DNA of 64,000 nt, from the NCBI RefSeq assembly GCF_004342005.1, contig NZ_SMBX01000001.1, positions 682,001-746,000 on the forward strand, read 5' to 3'. The position numbers were made by a program, and so were the translations under genes. Shown here piece after piece: positions 59,997 to 64,000 of the stretch (position 1 is its first letter; the number at the start of each line of letters is the position of its first letter). The stretch comes from Paracandidimonas soli (GTDB taxonomy: Bacteria > Pseudomonadota > Gammaproteobacteria > Burkholderiales > Burkholderiaceae_B). Under the pieces are notes generated by a model. The model saw only the letters and a list, made by a program, of their open reading frames with translations. It had not been told where the DNA came from and did no database searches.

Positions 59997-60824
59997 TCAG
60001 GCCCTGGCAGCGTTGATCGCGTCACGCGTGGCGCATGCCATGCGTGTGGCGGCATCGCGCCAGTCGTCCCCGCCGCTGGCGTACAGGATGGCGCGGGACG
60101 AGTTGATCATCATGCCCGCGCCCTTGCTGTCGCGGCCGGCTTGCACGGTGGCCGGAATATCGCCTCCCTGCGCGCCGATGCCGGGAATCAGCAGCGGCAT
60201 ATCGCCGATGCGTTCGCGCACCTTGCGGATTTCTTCGGGGAATGTGGCGCCCACCACCAGGGCGCATTGGCCATTGCGGTTCCAGCGGTCCGCCACCAGG
60301 CCGGCCACGTGCAGGTACAGCGGCGTGCCGTCGCTGGTATGCAGGAACTGCAGGTCGGAACCGCCGGCATTTGATGTGCGGCACAGGACGATGACACCCT
60401 TGTCCTGCCAGGACAGATAAGGCTCCACTGAGTCCAGGCCCATGAACGGGCTGACCGTCACGGCGTCGGCTTCATAGCGCTCGAAGGCTTCCCGCGCGTA
60501 TTGCTCGGCGGTCGAGCCGATGTCGCCGCGCTTGGCGTCCAGGATCAGAGTCAGGTCGGGATACGTGTCGCGGATGTAGCGGCACAGGTCTTCCAGTTGG
60601 TCTTCCGCGCGCTCGGCGGAAAAATAGGCGATCTGGGGCTTGATGGCGCAGGCGTAGGGAGCGGTGGCGTCCACGATGCCGCGACAGAAAGCGTAGATGG
60701 CGCCGGGCTTGTCCTGCAGTTCGGCGGGAAAGCGCTGCGGATCGGGATCCAGCCCCACGGTCAGCATGGAGTTCTTGGCCGACCAGGCCTGATTGAGTTT
60801 TTCTGTGAATGTCATCTGAGGCAA
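59997..60824 (-). CDS. pyrF: Orotidine 5'-phosphate decarboxylase (long form)
   Basis: A 275-residue enzyme of pyrimidine synthesis, of the long class typical for betaproteobacteria. The catalytic Asp-Lys-x-Asp network is in [21 protein letters not shown]. Other marks are [46 protein letters not shown] and [14 protein letters not shown]. Its end converges with the aapP gene (39 bases). Confidence 0.94.
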   Translation of the reverse strand: MPQMTFTEKLNQAWSAKNSMLTVGLDPDPQRFPAELQDKPGAIYAFCRGIVDATAPYACAIKPQIAYFSAERAEDQLEDLCRYIRDTYPDLTLILDAKRGDIGSTAEQYAREAFERYEADAVTVSPFMGLDSVEPYLSWQDKGVIVLCRTSNAGGSDLQFLHTSDGTPLYLHVAGLVADRWNRNGQCALVVGATFPEEIRKVRERIGDMPLLIPGIGAQGGDIPATVQAGRDSKGAGMMINSSRAILYASGGDDWRDAATRMACATRDAINAARA

Positions 60825-60899
60825 GTGGAAAACTGGCGAACCGTTTCGCGGCGGGAATAGCGTAACGATAACATTTGCATCGGCGGCCTGCCGGAGGGC

Positions 60900-61436
60900 T
60901 CACGCGCCGCCATGCGCCGAGCCGGCGTCGCGGCGATGGTATTCCACGAAGTCGTAGCGATAGCCGTTTTCCTCGGGTTGCGGCAGGCGGGACCGCTCCT
61001 GCCACTGGCTGGCGTCCAGCGCCGGGAAATGGGCGTCCCCCTCGACATCCGCGTGCACTTCGGTGGCGGAAATGATGTCGGCCAGCGGCAGCGCCTGGGC
61101 ATAGATCTGCGCGCCGCCGATGACGCACACTTCGGGCGCGGGAGCGCTGGCCTGCAGCGCGGCTTCCAGCGATGGAACGACGGTGGCGCCCTCCGCCTGG
61201 AAACCTGGGTTGCGCGTGATCACGATGTTCTGTCTGCCGGGCAGTGGACGCCCGAGGGACTCCCACGTCTTGCGGCCCATGATGATGGGACGGCCCATCG
61301 TGGTGGCCTTGAAGTGCGCCAGATCGCCGCGAAGGCGCCAGGGAAGGTCATTGTCCCGGCCAATGGTGCGGTTGTCGGCATAGGCGACTACCAGCCGCAC
61401 GGTGGCGGCCGGGCGCCGTGTTTCATCCAGTGTCAT
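60900..61436 (-). CDS. folA: Dihydrofolate reductase
   Basis: A 178-residue NADPH-dependent enzyme. The folate pocket is LVVAYADNRTIGRDNDLPWRL with the catalytic Asp, the cofactor loop is RPIIMGRKTWESLGRPLPGR, and VCVIGGAQIYAQALPLAD completes it. It lies 9 bases downstream of thyA on the same strand, the classic thyA-folA pair, since ThyA produces the dihydrofolate that FolA reduces. Confidence 0.95.
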   Translation of the reverse strand: MTLDETRRPAATVRLVVAYADNRTIGRDNDLPWRLRGDLAHFKATTMGRPIIMGRKTWESLGRPLPGRQNIVITRNPGFQAEGATVVPSLEAALQASAPAPEVCVIGGAQIYAQALPLADIISATEVHADVEGDAHFPALDASQWQERSRLPQPEENGYRYDFVEYHRRDAGSAHGGA

Positions 61437-61445
61437 GCGGGGTCC

Positions 61446-62240
61446 TCAGACGGCAACGGGCGCCTTGATGTGCGGGTGGCACTGATAGTCCAGGATTTCG
61501 AAATCTTCGTATTCGTACTCGAAGATGGACGCGGGCTTGCGTCGTATGTTCAGCCTGGGATAGGGGTAGGGCTCGCGCGACAACTGCATCTCCACCTGTT
61601 CCATGTGATTGGCGTACAGGTGGCAGTCGCCGCCGGTCCAGATGAAGTCGCCCACATCCAGGTCGCATTGCTGCGCCACCATGTGCGTCAGCAGGGCATA
61701 GCTGGCGATGTTGAAGGGCACGCCCAGGAAGATGTCCGCGCTGCGCTGGTACAACTGGCAGGACAGCTTGCCGTCGGCCACGTAGAACTGGAAGAAGGCG
61801 TGGCACGGAGGCAGCGCCATGTTCCGTATCTCGCCCACGTTCCAGGCCGAGACGATCAGGCGGCGGGAATCGGGATTGCTGCGTATCTGTTCGATCAGCT
61901 GGGAAATCTGGTCGACGTACCCTCCGTCGGGTGTGGGCCACGATCGCCACTGCACGCCATAGACCGGTCCGAGGTTGCCGTTTTCATCGGCCCATTCGTT
62001 CCAGATGGAAACGCCGCGCTCCTGCAGCCAGCGCACGTTCGAGTCGCCGCGCAGGAACCAGAGCAGTTCGATGAAAATGCTTTTGGTGTGCAGCTTCTTC
62101 GTGGTGACCAGCGGAAATCCCTGGGACAGGTCGAAGCGCATCTGGTGGCCGAACACCGAGCGCGTGCCGGTGCCGGTACGGTCTGTCTTGTCCTGCCCAT
62201 GCTCGTATACATGGCGCATCAGGTCTTCGTATTGACGCAT
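61446..62240 (-). CDS. thyA: Thymidylate synthase
   Basis: A 264-residue enzyme converting dUMP to dTMP with methylene-tetrahydrofolate. The active-site cysteine lies in [13 protein letters not shown]. The N-terminus [20 protein letters not shown], the dUMP-binding [20 protein letters not shown] and the C-terminal PHIKAPVAV are canonical, and the length equals that of E. coli ThyA. It is followed by folA; the OsmC gene ends 3 bases before its start. Confidence 0.96.
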   Translation of the reverse strand: MRQYEDLMRHVYEHGQDKTDRTGTGTRSVFGHQMRFDLSQGFPLVTTKKLHTKSIFIELLWFLRGDSNVRWLQERGVSIWNEWADENGNLGPVYGVQWRSWPTPDGGYVDQISQLIEQIRSNPDSRRLIVSAWNVGEIRNMALPPCHAFFQFYVADGKLSCQLYQRSADIFLGVPFNIASYALLTHMVAQQCDLDVGDFIWTGGDCHLYANHMEQVEMQLSREPYPYPRLNIRRKPASIFEYEYEDFEILDYQCHPHIKAPVAV

Positions 62241-62243
62241 GCC

Positions 62244-62666
62244 TCAGGCTTCCTCGATTGAGATCGAATGCGTGATTTCCGCCGTGCGGCCCAGCATGGC
62301 GCTGGCCGAGCAGTATTTGTCGTGCGACAGTTGGACGGCTCGCTCCACGGCCGCCGCAGGCAGGTTCTTGCCGGTGACGGTGAAGTGGAAATGGATCCTG
62401 GTGAACACCTTCGGATCTGTTTCCGCGCGCTCGGCCTTGAGCTCGGCGCGGCAGCCACTGATGTCGTGGCGGCCGCGCTTCAGGATCAGGACGACATCGT
62501 AGGCGGCGCAGCCGCCGGCGCCGGCCAGCAGCATTTCCATCGGGCGCGGCGCCAGGTTGTTGCCGCCGCCCTCGGGCGCGCCGTCCATGGCGGTGACGTG
62601 GCCGCTGCCTGTGCGGGCAACGAAGAGCATGCCGTCGCGGCCGCCCCAGTCGATTGTGCATTCCAT
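62244..62666 (-). CDS. OsmC/Ohr-family protein
   Basis: A 140-residue OsmC-fold protein. RPMEMLLAGAGGCAAYDVVLIL contains the first of the two redox cysteines on the central helix, and GCRAELKAERAETDPKVFT with LSHDKYCSASAML contains the second. Family members reduce organic hydroperoxides with thiols; the YhfA-like branch, which this resembles, is poorly characterised. It precedes thyA by 3 bases and is divergent from coq7. Confidence 0.85.
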   Translation of the reverse strand: MECTIDWGGRDGMLFVARTGSGHVTAMDGAPEGGGNNLAPRPMEMLLAGAGGCAAYDVVLILKRGRHDISGCRAELKAERAETDPKVFTRIHFHFTVTGKNLPAAAVERAVQLSHDKYCSASAMLGRTAEITHSISIEEA

Positions 62667-62822
62667 AGTTCTGCCTTTGTGCTTGCGTTCAGTGACAGCT
62701 GTTTGTATCGTGTGATCGTACGCCTCGCGCGATCCAGTCTGTAATCATAACCGCACCTGCCCTTGTGCCGGGAGGTGCGCGGAAAGCCTGTCTCAGGACG
62801 GGTTCTTCATGGAGAAATCGCC

Positions 62823-63503
62823 ATGTCCAATCAACAAGCCCTTGCTCCCGTGCGCTCCGACGTCCGGACGGAAACCGGCATGGACGCCTTGCTGGCCGAG
62901 GTCGGGCGCTCGCTGCAGATCCTGGGCGGAGCCGCGCACGCCTCGCGTCCGAATCCCGCCGGTGGCTTCAAGGCGGGAGAGGACGCCTTGTCGCCGGCGG
63001 ACAAGACGCATGCGGCGGGCCTGATGCGGGTCAATCATGTAGGCGAGGTTTGCGCGCAGGCCCTGTACCGGGGCCAGGCGCTGTTTTGCGAAGACGAGGG
63101 AACGAAGCGCCTGCTGCATGCCGCCGCGCAGGAAGAGGTCGATCATCTGGCATGGTGCCAGCAGCGCCTGAACGAACTCGGCAGCCGGCCCAGCCTGCTG
63201 AATCCGCTGTGGTACGGCGGCTCGTTCCTGCTCGGCGTCATGGCGGCCAAGGCGGGCGTGCCCCGCAACCTTGGCTTCATGGCCGAAACCGAGCGCCAGG
63301 TGGAACAGCATCTCGACAAGCATCTTGCCCAGTTGCCGAACCAGGACAGCCGCTCCAGGGACATCGTGTCGCAGATGCGGACCGACGAGATCGCCCACCG
63401 GACCACTGCGGAAACGCATGGCGCGGCGCCTCTGTCGTGGCCGGTGAAGCTGGCCATGCGCGGCATGTCCAAGGTCATGACAACCCTGGCTTATCGCATC
63501 TGA
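62823..63503 (+). CDS. coq7: 2-nonaprenyl-3-methyl-6-methoxy-1,4-benzoquinol hydroxylase
   Basis: A 226-residue di-iron hydroxylase of ubiquinone synthesis. Ferritin-like iron ligands are in LMRVNHVGEVCAQALYRGQ (Glu), EEVDHLAWCQQRL (ExxH), GFMAETERQVEQHLDKHL (Glu) and MRTDEIAHRTTAE (ExxH). The start at 62823 gives MSNQQALAPVRSD; the open frame continues to 62763 but lacks a better RBS. It converges with pyk through a structured gap. Confidence 0.92.
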   Translation: MSNQQALAPVRSDVRTETGMDALLAEVGRSLQILGGAAHASRPNPAGGFKAGEDALSPADKTHAAGLMRVNHVGEVCAQALYRGQALFCEDEGTKRLLHAAAQEEVDHLAWCQQRLNELGSRPSLLNPLWYGGSFLLGVMAAKAGVPRNLGFMAETERQVEQHLDKHLAQLPNQDSRSRDIVSQMRTDEIAHRTTAETHGAAPLSWPVKLAMRGMSKVMTTLAYRI

Positions 63504-63513
63504 GCAATTCATT

Positions 63514-63610
63514 CCATTGGCAGATCGAGCGTGAACGCGAAGGCGAAGCGCAGACATTACAAGCGTAAGGCAAGCGAAGCCGACAAGGTGCACGTTCGAT
63601 CTGCCAGTGG
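63514..63610. terminator. Long stem-loop between coq7 and pyk
   Basis: The 20-base arms at 63514-63533 and 63591-63610 are inverted repeats that pair along their whole length as RNA on the plus strand (18 Watson-Crick and two G-U pairs). The 57-base loop is purine-rich with repeated GCGAAG and AAGCG blocks. It fills the 109-base gap between two convergent genes. It may act as a bidirectional barrier to read-through or be a mobile repeat relic. Confidence 0.6.
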
Positions 63611-63612
63611 GA

Positions 63613-64000
63613 TTAAACCTTCGTCAGGCGCAGCAGGTTGGTCATGCCCGGCGTGCCGAACGGCATGCCCGCCACCACGGACAGCAGATCGCCAGGCTGA
63701 GCCAGGTCTTCCTTCACGGCGGAGCGCACCGCTGTGTCGACCATCTCTTCGATATCGGTCACGTCGGGTGAGTGCACTGCATGCACGCCCCACACCAGCC
63801 CAAGGCGGCGGGCGGTGGTGTGGCTGGGCGTAAGCGCCAGCAGCGAGGACGGCATGCGCTCGCGCGCCGCGCGCAGGCAGGTGGCGCCGGACGTAGTGTA
63901 GGTGACGGCGCAGGGGATGTTCAACGCCTGCGAAGTCTGGCGCAGCGCCAGGCAGATGGCGTCCGGGACGCTGATCGCCCGTTCGCAGAAAAGCTGCGTA
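63613..64000 (-). CDS. pyk: Pyruvate kinase, C-terminal part (cut by window edge)
   Basis: About 128 C-terminal residues of pyruvate kinase on the minus strand; the gene continues past base 64000. The visible part begins TQLFCERAISVPDAICLA and includes IPCAVTYTTSGATCLRAARERMPS and LLALTPSHTTARRLGLVWGV, the regulatory C-terminal domain, followed by PGDLLSVVAGMPFGTPGMTN near the end. The catalytic barrel lies outside the window. It converges with coq7. Confidence 0.9.
   Translation of the reverse strand, partial: TQLFCERAISVPDAICLALRQTSQALNIPCAVTYTTSGATCLRAARERMPSSLLALTPSHTTARRLGLVWGVHAVHSPDVTDIEEMVDTAVRSAVKEDLAQPGDLLSVVAGMPFGTPGMTNLLRLTKV

Overview
The window is a GC-rich stretch of a betaproteobacterial chromosome. 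Gene content and order point to the Alcaligenaceae (Bordetella, Achromobacter, Pusillimonas and relatives). The main markers are fbaA-purC-purE-purK-tsaC, SRP RNA-dnaX-ybaB-recR, ferredoxin-coaD-rsmD||ftsY, ribBA-ribH-nusB-thiL-pgpA-pncC and pyrF/folA/thyA. Two orphan Bug-type solute receptors, a hallmark of this family, also fit. The genus is an inference from gene order and protein style; no search was run.

Layout. 1-237: no confident gene. 238-4272: a membrane-anchored TPR protein, then a LysR regulator divergent from an enolase-superfamily enzyme and a Bug receptor (a small catabolic cassette). 4338-7612 (minus): folK, pcnB, a HAD phosphatase and hda, tightly packed and partly overlapping. 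7764-14471 (plus): purM, mog, fbaA, purC, purE, purK and a long Sua5-type threonylcarbamoyl-AMP synthase. 14478-15735 (minus): mpg and a hicAB toxin-antitoxin pair whose hicA has no normal start codon. 15928-19252: the small SRP RNA, dnaX, ybaB and recR. 19274-20680: a TnpB-only IS605-type element inserted just after recR at a TTGAT site. 20840-23472: an ABC importer of the nitrate/sulfonate/taurine type. 23661-28203: a four-gene membrane-lipid-like operon (two histidine-box membrane oxygenases, a ketosynthase fused to a haem-oxygenase-like di-iron domain, and an unrecognised protein) closed by a strong terminator. 28352-31197 (minus): hemL, thiE and a degenerate thiD. 31356-32588 (plus): rubredoxin, yqgE, ruvX. 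32643-36292: a second Bug receptor, an IclR regulator and a succinate-semialdehyde-type dehydrogenase with a perfect 20-bp palindromic operator. 36418-40140 (minus): a YcgR-like PilZ protein and the three-gene pnt transhydrogenase operon. 40298-49248: yidB, a bile-acid-symporter-like carrier, an AsmA protein, ferredoxin, coaD, rsmD, ftsY and a CYTH-CHAD protein. 49440-53728: riboflavin and thiamine genes, nusB, pgpA, pncC. 53800-59957: an apparently inserted amino-acid uptake cassette (LysR, PLP lyase, aapJQMP). 59997-63503: pyrF, folA, thyA, an OsmC protein and coq7. 63613 to the edge: the C-terminal end of pyruvate kinase.

Most of the window is housekeeping. The most unusual loci are the ketosynthase/di-iron fusion operon (23661-28203) and the TnpB element with its predicted guide. 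Next come the RibB protein with a dead GTP-cyclohydrolase-like half, the degenerate ThiD, the start-less hicA, several perfect palindromic operators and a 20-bp stem-loop between coq7 and pyk.
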